Shown here: piece by piece, positions 8,519 through 18,583 of the stretch
Position numbering within the stretch: position 1 is the first letter of the stretch
How the letters are laid out: each line of letters begins with the position of its first letter
Assembly (NCBI RefSeq): GCF_002797735.1
Contig: NZ_PGFG01000001.1
Location: 1,488,001 to 1,552,000, forward strand
Length of the DNA stretch: 64,000 nt
From: Thermoflavifilum aggregans
GTDB taxonomy: Bacteria > Bacteroidota > Bacteroidia > Chitinophagales > Chitinophagaceae
Direction of reading: 5' to 3'
Position numbers and translations under genes: made by a program
Notes under the pieces: generated by a model
What the model was told of the DNA's origin: nothing
Database searches by the model: none
What the model saw: the letters and a program-made list of their open reading frames with translations, nothing else

Positions 8519-9619
8519 ATGAAACTCCATATTGCACAGGTTGCACCTTTGTACGAATCCGTGCCGCCCAAACTATATGGTGGAACGGAACGCATTGTGG
8601 CCTATCTGACAGATGCTTTGATTGCAAAAGGCCATCAGGTAACTTTGTTTGCCAGCGGAGATTCCCATACAAAGGCAGAACTGGTGAGCCATCTGGAAGA
8701 AGCTATTCGTTTAAATCCTGCTGTAAAAGACCCCATGGCTCATCATATCATTCAAATGGCAGATGTGGCAGCGCGTGCGCATGAGTTTGACATCATTCAT
8801 TTTCATACCGATTATCTGCATTTTCCATTGTCTGATCTGCTGCACAAACCACATGTAACTACCTTACACGGGCGATTGGATTTACCTGATCTGCCCTATG
8901 TTTACCGCCGTTTCGCCCATCAGCCGGTGATTTCTATTTCCTATTCCCAGCGCAAGCCACTGCCTTTCGCCCGCTGGGTAGGCAATGTATATCATGGTCT
9001 GCCAAAGGATTTGTATCGTCCGGGCAAAGGCGATGGAGGTTATGTGGCGTTTATCGGCAGAATATCCCCTGAAAAACGAGCTGATCTGGCTATTGAAATT
9101 GCAGCACAGGCTGGTTATCCGATTTATATTGCTGCCAAGATTGATAAGGCTGATGAAGAATATTTTGAAAAATCCATCAGACATTTATTTGACCTGCCGC
9201 ATGTGCATTATATCGGTGAAATCGGTGATGCTGATAAAAACGAATTTTTGGAAAAAGCAAAAGCGTTGCTGTTCCCTATTGACTGGCCTGAACCATTTGG
9301 CCTGGTGATGATTGAAGCTATGGCATGCGGTACACCTGTGATCGCATTTAACCGGGGTTCAGTGCCGGAAGTTATTGATCATGGAGTAACCGGATTTATT
9401 GTGCATCATGTAGAGGAAGCCGTGGAAGCTTTACGAAATATAAATTCACTGGATCGCACACAAATCAGGCGGGTGTTTGAATCCCGCTTTACTTCCGATA
9501 TCATGGCTGAAAATTACCTGCAAATCTATCATCAGCTGTGCGGACACAAGCCATCAGAACGCAGGGTATTCCCGGCATCGGCACAGCCGGAAAAAAATTT
9601 TCAGCTGCAATCAGCCTGA
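8519..9619 (+). CDS. Family 4 glycosyltransferase
   Basis: GT-B fold retaining glycosyltransferase, 366 residues. The N-terminal part has HIAQVAPLYESVPPKLYGGTER, with the GGTE turn typical of GT4, and the C-terminal half has FIGRISPEKR and the donor-binding EPFGLVMIEAMACGTPVIA (the E-x7-E motif). The ATG at 8519 is chosen over the upstream one at 8468, whose extra 17 residues do not fit the family. It is followed by a GH133-like debranching enzyme after 63 bases. This pairing suggests a shared role in alpha-glucan or oligosaccharide metabolism, but the acceptor is unknown. Confidence 0.88.
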   Translation: MKLHIAQVAPLYESVPPKLYGGTERIVAYLTDALIAKGHQVTLFASGDSHTKAELVSHLEEAIRLNPAVKDPMAHHIIQMADVAARAHEFDIIHFHTDYLHFPLSDLLHKPHVTTLHGRLDLPDLPYVYRRFAHQPVISISYSQRKPLPFARWVGNVYHGLPKDLYRPGKGDGGYVAFIGRISPEKRADLAIEIAAQAGYPIYIAAKIDKADEEYFEKSIRHLFDLPHVHYIGEIGDADKNEFLEKAKALLFPIDWPEPFGLVMIEAMACGTPVIAFNRGSVPEVIDHGVTGFIVHHVEEAVEALRNINSLDRTQIRRVFESRFTSDIMAENYLQIYHQLCGHKPSERRVFPASAQPEKNFQLQSA

Positions 9620-9682
9620 TGCGAACAGCATCTCGCTATTCACCAAAACTTTTAACGGATTGCAGAATCTGAAACGGAAGTT

Positions 9683-11890
9683 ATGAATCGGGTAGAAAAA
9701 AATCTGGTCAACAAACAGGAAACAGCAAGCAAATATGCCATCCTGGCTGCTACTACATATGCCGACGATCGCGTGAAAGTATTGAACCGCACTGATACTT
9801 TCGGCATTTTTGATCGTTGGGGAGATATTTTACCATTGCCCGACGGCATTCATGGTCTGTACCATCGGGATACCCGATACATTCATCATCTCCAGCTGCA
9901 ATTGAACGATACCCGCCCCTTGTTGCTCAGCTCTACTGTCCGGGAAGAAAATGAGAGTTTGTCTGTGGATCTCACCAATCAGGAACTGCGCGACGAAGCG
10001 GGTTATCGGATCCCCAAGGGCTCCATTCACATTCGCCGCAGTCAGTTTATCCGGAATGGTATTTTTTATGAAAAGCTCGAGTTCATGAATTATCATCATC
10101 AGGTCTGCAGCCTGGTGTGTATGCTTTCGTTCAGCGCTGATTTCAGGGATATTTTTGAGGTGCGTGGCCTGAAGCGGCAGGCCAGGGGGAAGCTTCTGGC
10201 GCCATTTTCGCCGGAACCGAATCAGCTTATTCTGGGATATGAGGGTCTGGATAAGATTCGCCGGTATGCCATCATTGATTTTGAAAAAAATGTGCCCCAT
10301 CTGCGGCTGCAGGAGCCCTTGGCAGCAGTGTTTCCATTGACCCTGCAACCCGGCCGGCAACATGTTCTGGAATATAACATTTCTTTCCGCGAGGATTCCC
10401 TGCAAAGAATCGGCACCGATCATGGGGAAGCTCTCAAACACCTGCAATTGCAGCTGCAGGAGGTACGGGAAAGTTTTCCTGAAATTTTCACTTCCAATGA
10501 ACAGTTTAACAACTGGGTAAATCGTTCCAAAACCGATTTGGTATCTCTTACGGCCACCACGCCCTACGGAAAATATCCGTATGCGGGTGTGCCGTGGTAC
10601 AATACGGCTTTCGGGAGGGACGGATTGATTACCGCCTATGAAACGTTGTGGCTGCTTCCGGAATTATCCAGGGATGTATTGTTTTTTCTGGCGGCGCATC
10701 AGGCCGATGCCACTGATAAAGCCACAGAGGCTGAGCCGGGTAAGATCCTGCATGAGATGCGGCATGGGGAAATGGTGAATTTGCACGAGGTACCTTTTCA
10801 GCGTTACTATGGTACCATTGATGCTACGCCGCTATTTGTAATGCTGGCCGGAGCTTATTATGAACGTACAGCCGATATGGCTGCCGTGCAGAAACTCTGG
10901 CCGCATATACAGCGTGCCATGGAATGGATTGTGCAGTATGGGGATCGTGATGGAGATGGTTTTCTGGAATATTTTTCCCAAAATCAACATGGCCTTTCCA
11001 ATCAAGGCTGGAAAGATTCGTTTGATGCCATCATGCATGCCGATGGGAGGCTGGCGCGGGCACCTATTGCTCTGTGTGAGGTGCAGGGTTATGCCTACGC
11101 TGCTTTTCAGTCGGCCGCCCGGCTGGCGCATCTGATGCAGCAACCGCATCTGGCTGAAACATGGGAGAACAAAGCCACGCAACTGAAAAAACAATTCAAT
11201 GAACGCTTCTGGGATGATGCATTACAGGCCTATGTGCTGGCATTGGATGCTGAAAAGAAGCCCTGCAGGGTCATGAGTTCTAATGCCGGACAGGTGCTTT
11301 TTACAGGCATTGCTGATCCGGAAAAGGCAGCTGTGCTCGCAAAGCGGCTTTTGCAGCCTGATATGTTCAGCGGCTGGGGCATTCGCACCCTGTCAAGCAA
11401 GGAAGTGCGCTACAATCCTATGTCATATCACAATGGTTCGGTATGGCCGCACGATGTGGCGCTTATTGCCAACGGGCTGGCGCGCTATGGCTACCAGCAG
11501 CAGATGCTGGCCTTGCTGACTGGATTGTTTGATGCTTCCTTATTTATTGAGCTGCAACGGCTGCCGGAACTGTTCTGCGGATTTGAGCGACGTAAGGGAG
11601 AAGGGCCCACAGCCTATCCTGTGGCTTGTTCTCCTCAGGCATGGTCGGTAGCAGCCGTCTTTCTGCTTATCCAATCGATGTTGCATATTGAAATTCACGC
11701 GCCTGCCAGGCGTTTGTATTTCCATAAACCTGTACTCCCAGAATACCTGAATTATGTGCGGATTCAGCATCTGCCCCTTAGCTATCAACAGTGGTGCAGC
11801 TTTACGGTGTACCGCTACCAGGCCAATGACGCCGTGGGTATTCAGTTTTTGGAAAAACCGGAAGACTGGGAAGTGATTATCGTGCAGTAA
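9683..11890 (+). CDS. Amylo-alpha-1,6-glucosidase / glycogen-debranching family protein
   Basis: 735 residues. The N-terminal beta domain (about 1-260) has DTFGIFDRWGDI and GLYHRDTRYIHHL, typical of the GDE_N_bis module. The rest is an (alpha/alpha)6 barrel of the MGH-like clan, with PYAGVPWYNTAFGRDGLITAYE near residue 305 carrying the conserved aspartate, and YNPMSYHNGSVWPHDVALIA near 575. The family is annotated as alpha-1,6-glucosidase, but many members have no tested substrate. No signal peptide is seen, so it is probably cytoplasmic. It probably forms a unit with the preceding glycosyltransferase. Confidence 0.85.
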   Translation: MNRVEKNLVNKQETASKYAILAATTYADDRVKVLNRTDTFGIFDRWGDILPLPDGIHGLYHRDTRYIHHLQLQLNDTRPLLLSSTVREENESLSVDLTNQELRDEAGYRIPKGSIHIRRSQFIRNGIFYEKLEFMNYHHQVCSLVCMLSFSADFRDIFEVRGLKRQARGKLLAPFSPEPNQLILGYEGLDKIRRYAIIDFEKNVPHLRLQEPLAAVFPLTLQPGRQHVLEYNISFREDSLQRIGTDHGEALKHLQLQLQEVRESFPEIFTSNEQFNNWVNRSKTDLVSLTATTPYGKYPYAGVPWYNTAFGRDGLITAYETLWLLPELSRDVLFFLAAHQADATDKATEAEPGKILHEMRHGEMVNLHEVPFQRYYGTIDATPLFVMLAGAYYERTADMAAVQKLWPHIQRAMEWIVQYGDRDGDGFLEYFSQNQHGLSNQGWKDSFDAIMHADGRLARAPIALCEVQGYAYAAFQSAARLAHLMQQPHLAETWENKATQLKKQFNERFWDDALQAYVLALDAEKKPCRVMSSNAGQVLFTGIADPEKAAVLAKRLLQPDMFSGWGIRTLSSKEVRYNPMSYHNGSVWPHDVALIANGLARYGYQQQMLALLTGLFDASLFIELQRLPELFCGFERRKGEGPTAYPVACSPQAWSVAAVFLLIQSMLHIEIHAPARRLYFHKPVLPEYLNYVRIQHLPLSYQQWCSFTVYRYQANDAVGIQFLEKPEDWEVIIVQ

Positions 11891-11980
11891 ATAAACCTTC
11901 GTTACAACGAAAATTGACAATTTCATAACCACATTTCCTGTGTAGTACGTTTATTTTGCTAAACTTAAAATGGAAATCCG

Positions 11981-13066
11981 ATGAGCTTATTATTTGAACC
12001 TTTTTCAAGCAGAGGTTTGCAGATTCGCAATCGCATGATGGTTTCACCGATGTGTCAGTATTCCAGCGAGGATGGGTTTGCCAACGACTGGCATCTGGTG
12101 CATCTGGGCAGCAGGGCGGTAGGTGGCGCCGGCATTGTTTGCACGGAAGCCACGGCTGTATCTCCAGAAGGACGTATTTCTCCGCAGGATCTGGGTATCT
12201 GGAAAGATGAGCATATTCCCGGACTCAGGCGGATCACAGATTTCATCAAAGCGCAGGGCGCAGTGCCTGCCATCCAGCTGGCCCATGCGGGTCGCAAAGC
12301 CAGTACGGCACGCCCTTGGGAAGGTGGCCATCAGCTTGCTCCTGAAAACGGAGGCTGGCAAACCGTAGCACCCAGCGCCATCCCATTCAGGGAAGGGGAA
12401 AGACCTCCGCTGGCATTGGATGAAAAAGGCATTGAAAAAGTCATAAACGATTTTGTGGATGCTGCCAAACGGGCATACAAAGCAGGTTTTCAGGTCATTG
12501 AACTGCATGCAGCCCATGGTTATTTGTTGCACGAGTTTTTCTCGCCGCTCAGCAATCATCGCACCGATGCCTATGGTGGCCCGCGGGAGAACCGCGCCCG
12601 GCTCCTGCTTCAGGTTACGGAGGCTGTTAGGCAGGTGTGGCCTGATGAATATCCTTTGTTTGTGCGGCTGTCATGCACCGATTGGGTGGAAGATGGTGTG
12701 CAGATAGAAGATTGTGTGTGGCTGGCAAAAGAGCTGAAAGCCAGAGGAGTGGATCTGATTGATTGTTCTTCAGGCGGACTGGTGCCGTATGCACAGGTGC
12801 CTGCAGAGCCTGGTTATCAGGTGCCTTTTGCGGAGCGCATCCGCAGCGAAGCCGGTATAGCTACTGGAGCCGTAGGCCTGATCACGGAAGCCCGGCAGGC
12901 AGAGGAAATTTTGCAAAACCAACAGGCAGATCTGATTATCATGGCCCGGCAAATGTTGCGTGATCCGTATTTTGCCTTGCATGCCGCTATTGAGATGGGA
13001 AAAGATATTCCCTGGCCTGCACAATACCTGCGTGCCAAACCCCAACTCAAACCAGCTCAGGCCTGA
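11981..13066 (+). CDS. NADPH dehydrogenase of the old yellow enzyme family (YqjM/NamA type)
   Basis: FMN-dependent ene-reductase that uses NADPH to reduce the C=C bond of alpha,beta-unsaturated carbonyls. The 361-residue TIM barrel has Cys25 in VSPMCQYSS, the redox-tuning cysteine of the YqjM (thermophilic-like) class, substrate-anchoring His176 and His179 in ELHAAHGYLLHEFFSP, QLAHAGRKAS near residue 99, and the flavin-phosphate region near residues 300-330. Stand-alone gene with a good terminator 55 bases downstream. The physiological substrate is not predictable. Confidence 0.93.
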   Translation: MSLLFEPFSSRGLQIRNRMMVSPMCQYSSEDGFANDWHLVHLGSRAVGGAGIVCTEATAVSPEGRISPQDLGIWKDEHIPGLRRITDFIKAQGAVPAIQLAHAGRKASTARPWEGGHQLAPENGGWQTVAPSAIPFREGERPPLALDEKGIEKVINDFVDAAKRAYKAGFQVIELHAAHGYLLHEFFSPLSNHRTDAYGGPRENRARLLLQVTEAVRQVWPDEYPLFVRLSCTDWVEDGVQIEDCVWLAKELKARGVDLIDCSSGGLVPYAQVPAEPGYQVPFAERIRSEAGIATGAVGLITEARQAEEILQNQQADLIIMARQMLRDPYFALHAAIEMGKDIPWPAQYLRAKPQLKPAQA

Positions 13067-13120
13067 ATGCAAAAATCCATTCTTTCTTATTGGCGCATCT
13101 GATAGCTGATTTCTTTCTTT

Positions 13121-13150
13121 CCCCGAAAGTTTTTCGGGGATTTTTTTTAA
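13121..13150 (+). terminator. Rho-independent terminator of the old yellow enzyme gene
   Basis: An eight-base stem, CCCCGAAA paired with TTTCGGGG, with a three-base loop, is followed directly by ATTTTTTTT. Confidence 0.9.
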
Positions 13151-13378
13151 TATTTTACAAGCATCGTTGGAAGGATGCGCTGAAACCACATGTCATGCTG
13201 TAAACACTCAGCTCTTTATCTGCAACGAACAGTGAAAAATAAGATCTGCTTAAAGCCCATGTCTTTTCAAATCTATGCATGTAAACGGAGAACGATTATC
13301 ATCAATCTATACATTGAAATGATTTGTTGCAGTTGGTATAATCGGGAACGGAAGAAAAGCTGAAGCGAGATGGGAGAG

Positions 13379-13451
13379 TGATCCCGCTGGGATTCGAACC
13401 CAGGGCCCCAACATTAAAAGTGTTGTGCTCTACCAGCTGAGCTACGAGATC
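13379..13451 (-). tRNA. tRNA-Lys (anticodon TTT)
   Basis: On the minus strand a 73-base cloverleaf can be drawn. Acceptor arms GATCTCG and CGGGATC pair with one G-T pair, the D arm is GCTC...GAGC, the anticodon stem is CAACA/TGTTG around loop CTTTTAA (anticodon TTT), and the T arm contains GGTTCGAATCC. The discriminator base is A. CCA is not encoded; the next bases are CTC. Confidence 0.97.
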
Positions 13452-13556
13452 AACCAAACAAAGCGGCTGCAAAAATAGCAATATTTCCCTAAAAACATGA
13501 TTTACATGTTTACATTTCCGACAAAAAATTTCCACGTGGCTTTGCAGGGTCATTTT

Positions 13557-13564
13557 TATTTTTG
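13557..13564 (+). promoter_or_regulatory. -7 element of the SDR gene
   Basis: TATTTTTG fits TAnnTTTG and ends 18 bases before the chosen ATG. A TTG at 19 bases is not present. Confidence 0.45.
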
Positions 13565-13582
13565 CCTGCAGTTTATCAAATC

Positions 13583-14401
13583 ATGAGAACACAAGCAGAT
13601 CAGCAGGTTGTAGCCATTACAGGTGGCAGTTCAGGCATAGGCCGGGCATTGGCCTTGCATTATTATGCGTTGGGTGCGCGGGTGGCGGTGTGTGCGCGTC
13701 ATGCACAGACCCTGCAGGAACTGCAGGGAGTGGTTGGAGATACATCGAGGTTGCTGACCGTTAGAGCCGATGTGGCCAATGAGGAAGATTGCCGGAGATT
13801 TGTGGAAGAGATTATTGCCCGTTATGGCCGGCTGGATATTCTCATTTGCAATGCGGGCTTGTCGATGCGTGCACTGTTTGCCGATCTGCAGGATCTGCGT
13901 CCCATTCAGCAACTTATGCAGGTGAATTTCTGGGGAGCTGTGTATTGTATTCATTATGCCCTGCCTTATCTTTTGCAAAGCAAGGGAGTGATAGCGGGTA
14001 TGTCGTCCATAGCCGGTTACCGCGGGCTGCCAGGTCGTACGGGATATTCAGCTTCCAAATTTGCATTGCAGGGCTTCCTGGAATCGCTGCGCACGGAATT
14101 GTTGCATACGGGCGTACATGTGATGTGGATTTGTCCGGGATTTACGGCTTCCAATATCCGGCAAACTGCCCTGAATGCAAAGGGCGAACAACAAGGTGAG
14201 ACTCCCTTGGATGAAAGCAAACTCATGCCGGCTGAAAAGGTTGCTGCGCTCGCAGAACGGGCCATTACCCGCCGCAAACGTACACTGGTGCTTACCACAC
14301 AGGGTAAGCTCACCGTATGGGTGAATCGTTTGTTTCCCACACTTGCCGATCGGCTCGTTTACAATCATTTCCGCAAAGAACCCGGCTCACCATTGAAATA
14401 A
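13583..14401 (+). CDS. Short-chain dehydrogenase/reductase
   Basis: NAD(P)-dependent oxidoreductase, 272 residues. The cofactor motif TGGSSGIG is near residue 13, then a CNAGLS motif, the catalytic serine in GMSSIAGYRGLPGRTGYSASK and the YxxxK pair. The LESLRTELLHTGVHVMWICPGF segment is typical of classical SDRs. The ATG at 13583 is preferred to the TTG at 13562, because the -7 box overlaps that TTG. Substrate unknown. A membrane-associated 3-ketosphinganine-reductase-like role is possible in this phylum but not supported by specific residues. Confidence 0.88.
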   Translation: MRTQADQQVVAITGGSSGIGRALALHYYALGARVAVCARHAQTLQELQGVVGDTSRLLTVRADVANEEDCRRFVEEIIARYGRLDILICNAGLSMRALFADLQDLRPIQQLMQVNFWGAVYCIHYALPYLLQSKGVIAGMSSIAGYRGLPGRTGYSASKFALQGFLESLRTELLHTGVHVMWICPGFTASNIRQTALNAKGEQQGETPLDESKLMPAEKVAALAERAITRRKRTLVLTTQGKLTVWVNRLFPTLADRLVYNHFRKEPGSPLK

Positions 14402-14481
14402 CTATATGGGTGGACAATTTCACAGCAAATATGTATCGCAACTTCAGGCAATTTATCTGCCTGTGAGCCGTTGCCTTTGCT

Positions 14482-14489
14482 TACTTTTG
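14482..14489 (+). promoter_or_regulatory. -7 element of the SAM hydrolase gene
   Basis: TACTTTTG is a full match to TAnnTTTG and ends 28 bases before the ATG at 14518. Confidence 0.45.
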
Positions 14490-14517
14490 CGCATCACGCA
14501 ATAGGGTGCACGAGTCC

Positions 14518-15351
14518 ATGAACATCATCACACTTACTTCCGACATGGGGATGCAGGATTATCTGGTGGCGGGTATCAAGGGATGCCTCCTGCCGCAATT
14601 TCCCGATTGTCAGCTGGTAGATATCACCCATCAGATTGAACCTTTGAATTTATTGCAGGCGGCCTATGTGGTAAAAAATGCATGGAAACATTTTCCGCAG
14701 GAAACTTTTCATTTGTTGCTTGTGGATCTTTTCTATCAGCAATCTCCCCGTTATATTATGGCTTTTCATGAAGGGCAATATTTCTGTGGTGCTGACAACG
14801 GCCTTTTGCCCATGATTCTGGATCAGCAGCCGCAGCAAATCCTGGAATTAAGCCGCAACAATCACAGCATGCAAATTTTTGATGTGGTACAGCTCTTCGC
14901 AAAAGCTATCCGGCATTTACTCAACGGACATGCAATCAACGAAATCGGTGAACCATTGTCTCATCTAACAGTCCTGGAAAATTATCAGCCCCGCCTGGGT
15001 GATGAATGGATAGAAGCCCAGATTATTTTTATTGATCATTATGAAAATGTAATTGTGAATCTCACCCGCGAGCAGTTTGAAGCTCACCGGAAAGGAAGGA
15101 AATTTAAAATCTGCTTCAGGCACGATGAATATATCACGGAAATCCACGAACAATATGCCGATGTGCGACCGGGCGAAAAGCTGGCCTTCTTCAATGCAGG
15201 AGGCTATCTGGAAATTGCCATCAACAGGGGAAATGCTGCCGGCTTGCTTGGTTTGCAAAGTCTGCGCATAAGACCCGATAGCCATCGCCCTCCCGGAAGC
15301 ATGCAAAAAAATTTATTTTATCAATCAATAAAAATTATTTTTGAGCCCTGA
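14518..15351 (+). CDS. S-adenosyl-L-methionine hydrolase (SAM hydroxide adenosyltransferase, DUF62 family)
   Basis: Members hydrolyse SAM to adenosine and methionine and share a fold with fluorinase and chlorinase. The 277-residue product has the N-terminal TLTSDMG (the conserved aspartate), GADNGLLPMI near residue 100, and IIFIDHYENVIVNLT near residue 173, with the conserved aspartate and asparagine. No halogenase-specific insertion is apparent. The frame opens at a GTG (14506), but the ATG at 14518 fits the family N-terminus. Physiological role unclear. Confidence 0.88.
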   Translation: MNIITLTSDMGMQDYLVAGIKGCLLPQFPDCQLVDITHQIEPLNLLQAAYVVKNAWKHFPQETFHLLLVDLFYQQSPRYIMAFHEGQYFCGADNGLLPMILDQQPQQILELSRNNHSMQIFDVVQLFAKAIRHLLNGHAINEIGEPLSHLTVLENYQPRLGDEWIEAQIIFIDHYENVIVNLTREQFEAHRKGRKFKICFRHDEYITEIHEQYADVRPGEKLAFFNAGGYLEIAINRGNAAGLLGLQSLRIRPDSHRPPGSMQKNLFYQSIKIIFEP

Positions 15352-15538
15352 TCTTTATCTTCAATCATGCTGCGATTCTGCATCACAGATTTTAAAAACT
15401 TGTTAATCAACAGATGAGAGGGATGAAAACAGGATGTAGAAAACAAAATAATTTAACCGGACAATAGTAAGCACAACCGGATCATATATCTATCCATACA
15501 CAGAGATCATTCCATGAAAGATAAAAATATGCATACAC

Positions 15539-18500
15539 ATGAAGATTGATTTCAGAAAAGCCAATCTGATTACCGGCTGGATCGTTTGTATCATTGCCTG
15601 TATCGTGTATCTGATGACACGCGAAGCCACCGTAAGCTTCTGGGATTGCGGTGAATTTGTACCCAGCGCATATAAACTGGAAATTTCCCATCCGCCCGGA
15701 GCACCTTTGTTTATTTTGCTGGGCAGGTTATTCATCATTTTGCTGCACAGCACACCCCAGAATGCTGCTTATCACATGAATGCCCTGGCTTCCATCAGCA
15801 GCGGACTTACCATCATGTTTCTGTTCTGGACTATTACCCATCTGGCCCGCCGCATGGTGGAAAAAAGAGGTGAAGAACTTACCGAAGGTAAAAAGATATT
15901 GATTTTAGGTGCAGGTGCAGTGGGTGCACTGGCTTTTACATTTTCTGATTCATTCTGGTTTTCGGCCGTTGAATCGATTGTGTTTGGAGTTTCTCCGCTG
16001 TTTATCGCCATGGCTTTCTGGGCTATTCTGAAATGGGAAGAAGTAGCCGATCAGCCTTATGCCGATCGCTGGATTATCCTGATAGCCTACATCATCGGAC
16101 TGTCCATTGGTGTGCATTTGCTGAGTATCTTATCTATTCCAGCAGTGGTGATGACCTATTATTACCGCAAGTTCAAACCCAATGTCAAAAAAACAATCCT
16201 GGCTTTTCTCATTGCCTGTGCGTTGACAGGTTTTGTACAAATTGTGCTGATTCAGGATACCGTAAAACTGATCGGTGCATTTGATTTGTTGTTCGTCAAC
16301 GGCCTGGGATTGCCATTCAATTCAGGTTCCATCACCTGTATTGTGCTGATTGCAGCAGGCATCACAGCGGGTTTGATTTATGCCTATCGCAGAAAAAAAT
16401 ATTATCTGCATCTTGCTTTGCTGAGCCTGAGTTTTATTTTAATTGGCTACAGCACTTATTTCGTAATCCTGATCCGCGCCAATGCCTATCCTCCTATTGA
16501 CATGCAGAATGTCACCAATCCTATTACACTGGTATCTTATCTCGATCGCAGCCAGTATGGTACCTGGCCTATTATTTATGGTCCTGATTTTACTGCACAA
16601 CCTATAGGTACCAAGGTCATTGGTAATGTGTATAAAAAAGATACAGCTACCGGCCGGTATATAGTTGTTGGTAAAAAACTGAAAGCAGTTTACAATTCTG
16701 ATGATGAACATTTGTTTCCACGCGTATGGGATAATGATAATTCGCAGGGACATGTATCTTTTTATCAGCATGAATTAGGATTGGCCAAAGGTGAAAAGCC
16801 TACTTTTGGAGATGCAGTTTATTTCTTCTTCCGGGATCAGTTGTGGTGGATGTATTTCCGTTATCTGCTCTGGAATTATGCTGGTCGCCAAAATGATATT
16901 CAGGGTATATATCCTGATAATACCCGCGATGGTAACTGGATTACAGGCATATCTTTTATTGACAATTGGCGACTGGGTGATCAGAGCAAAATGCCCGACA
17001 GCCTGAAGCATAACAAAGCGCATAATAAATTATACATGTTGCCTTTGTTGCTTGGCATCATCGGATTGATTTATCAGTATAAAAGAAGCAGGCATGAGTT
17101 TTATGTAGTGTTTTTGTTGTTTTTCTTTACAGGCATTGCTATTGTAATTTATCTGAATCAGGGACTTCCGCAGCCTCGTGAACGTGATTATTCGTACGTA
17201 GGTTCATTCTATGCATTTGCTATATGGATTGGACTGGGCGTGATTGGTTTATATGATTTAATCAGCAAGCATGCACAACCTAAAGCCGGATATGCAGCCT
17301 TGCTTTCTGTAGCATGTTTGGGGGTTCCCATACTAATGGCTTCACAAGAGTGGGACGATCATGATCGCTCCCAAAAAACATTGGCGCGTGATATTGCAAA
17401 AGATTATCTCAATTCTTGTGCACATAATGCCATATTATTTACCGGTGGGGATAATGATACATACCCACTCTGGTATGCGCAGGAAGTAGAAAATGTGCGA
17501 CCTGATATCCGCATTATTATCACAACTTTGCTGGGTACTGATTGGTTTATTGATGATCTGCGCAGAAAAATCAATGAAAGTGATCCCGTTCCTTTCAGCT
17601 GGAGTCCTGATAAATATCAGGGTGATAAACGCGATTATGTGTATTATTTCAATCCGGGAAATATTCCGGAGGATAAATATTTCAACATTGAAGATGTCAT
17701 GCAGTTTATCGGAAGCGATAATCAGCAGGATCAGGTGCAGATGGACAATGGGCAATGGATTAATTATCTTCCCACCAAACATCTTTACATCCCTGTTGAT
17801 AAACAAACTGTACTGCAAAATGGTACTGTTCCACCGGAGGATAGCAGTTATATTGTGCCGGAGGTGAAATTTACCATCAACAACAATGTGCTGATGAAAA
17901 ATGATCTGGCAGAACTCAATATCATTGCAGCCAATCACTGGAAACGGCCGATTTATTTCACTTCTCCTTATCTGAGTTTGGGATTGAATGATTATCTGGA
18001 AATTGACGGATTGACGTACCGGCTGGTGCCCTACAGAAAATCGGACAGCGCAGGCTTGTTTGGCAATTTGAATGTGAACATTCCGTTCATGTATGATAAT
18101 CTGATGCACAAATTTGTATTTGGTGGTGCACAGATTCCCGGTACCTATTTCGATGAAACCAACCGGCGCGAACTGCAGCTGATCCGTTCGGCATTTACCC
18201 AGCTGGCCATAGCCCTGGCGCTGCATCAGAAAAAAGACAGTGCGCTTCAGGTATTGCATTACATGGATAAAAATATCCTACCAGAAAACTTTCCGTATGG
18301 ATATACATCCCCGGGCAATATTCATGATTTGTACAGCACACAAACAGCCTACGCCTATTATCTCGCCGGCGATACCACACGTGCCAACCAGATTGTACAG
18401 GATGTGATGCGCGATTGTGAGCAGCAGCTTAACTACTACGCTTCACTCGGAAGCAAACTTAGTGGCGATTTGCAGCAGGATGAACAATCGGCAACCTATA

Positions 18501-18583
18501 TCATACAGCAGTTGCAGGAAATGAAACATCAGTTTGCAACTTCACAAATGCCGGCAGCCAAAGATAGTGCTGTGGGGAAATAG
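15539..18583 (+). CDS. DUF2723 / GT117-type integral membrane glycosyltransferase-like protein (copy 1)
   Basis: 1014 residues. The N-terminal half has about ten hydrophobic helices and the family signature TREATVSFWDCGEF...AYKLEISHPPGAPLF near residues 26-55, with acidic residues in the first loop as in GT-C enzymes. The C-terminal half is soluble, probably periplasmic, and contains TGGDNDTYPLWYAQEVE. The related eukaryotic protein TMEM260 is a protein O-mannosyltransferase, so a role in O-glycosylation of exported proteins is a reasonable inference. A paralogue with the same architecture lies at 45168-48236 on the other strand. Transcribed alone; 188 bases separate it from the SAM hydrolase. 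Confidence 0.85.
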   Translation: MKIDFRKANLITGWIVCIIACIVYLMTREATVSFWDCGEFVPSAYKLEISHPPGAPLFILLGRLFIILLHSTPQNAAYHMNALASISSGLTIMFLFWTITHLARRMVEKRGEELTEGKKILILGAGAVGALAFTFSDSFWFSAVESIVFGVSPLFIAMAFWAILKWEEVADQPYADRWIILIAYIIGLSIGVHLLSILSIPAVVMTYYYRKFKPNVKKTILAFLIACALTGFVQIVLIQDTVKLIGAFDLLFVNGLGLPFNSGSITCIVLIAAGITAGLIYAYRRKKYYLHLALLSLSFILIGYSTYFVILIRANAYPPIDMQNVTNPITLVSYLDRSQYGTWPIIYGPDFTAQPIGTKVIGNVYKKDTATGRYIVVGKKLKAVYNSDDEHLFPRVWDNDNSQGHVSFYQHELGLAKGEKPTFGDAVYFFFRDQLWWMYFRYLLWNYAGRQNDIQGIYPDNTRDGNWITGISFIDNWRLGDQSKMPDSLKHNKAHNKLYMLPLLLGIIGLIYQYKRSRHEFYVVFLLFFFTGIAIVIYLNQGLPQPRERDYSYVGSFYAFAIWIGLGVIGLYDLISKHAQPKAGYAALLSVACLGVPILMASQEWDDHDRSQKTLARDIAKDYLNSCAHNAILFTGGDNDTYPLWYAQEVENVRPDIRIIITTLLGTDWFIDDLRRKINESDPVPFSWSPDKYQGDKRDYVYYFNPGNIPEDKYFNIEDVMQFIGSDNQQDQVQMDNGQWINYLPTKHLYIPVDKQTVLQNGTVPPEDSSYIVPEVKFTINNNVLMKNDLAELNIIAANHWKRPIYFTSPYLSLGLNDYLEIDGLTYRLVPYRKSDSAGLFGNLNVNIPFMYDNLMHKFVFGGAQIPGTYFDETNRRELQLIRSAFTQLAIALALHQKKDSALQVLHYMDKNILPENFPYGYTSPGNIHDLYSTQTAYAYYLAGDTTRANQIVQDVMRDCEQQLNYYASLGSKLSGDLQQDEQSATYIIQQLQEMKHQFATSQMPAAKDSAVGK

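Noticed and set aside
17435-18259. Long minus-strand frame (274 codons)
   Set aside because: Shadow of DUF2723 copy 1, whose frame is conserved and uninterrupted; a similar shadow occurs opposite copy 2 (47007-47654).
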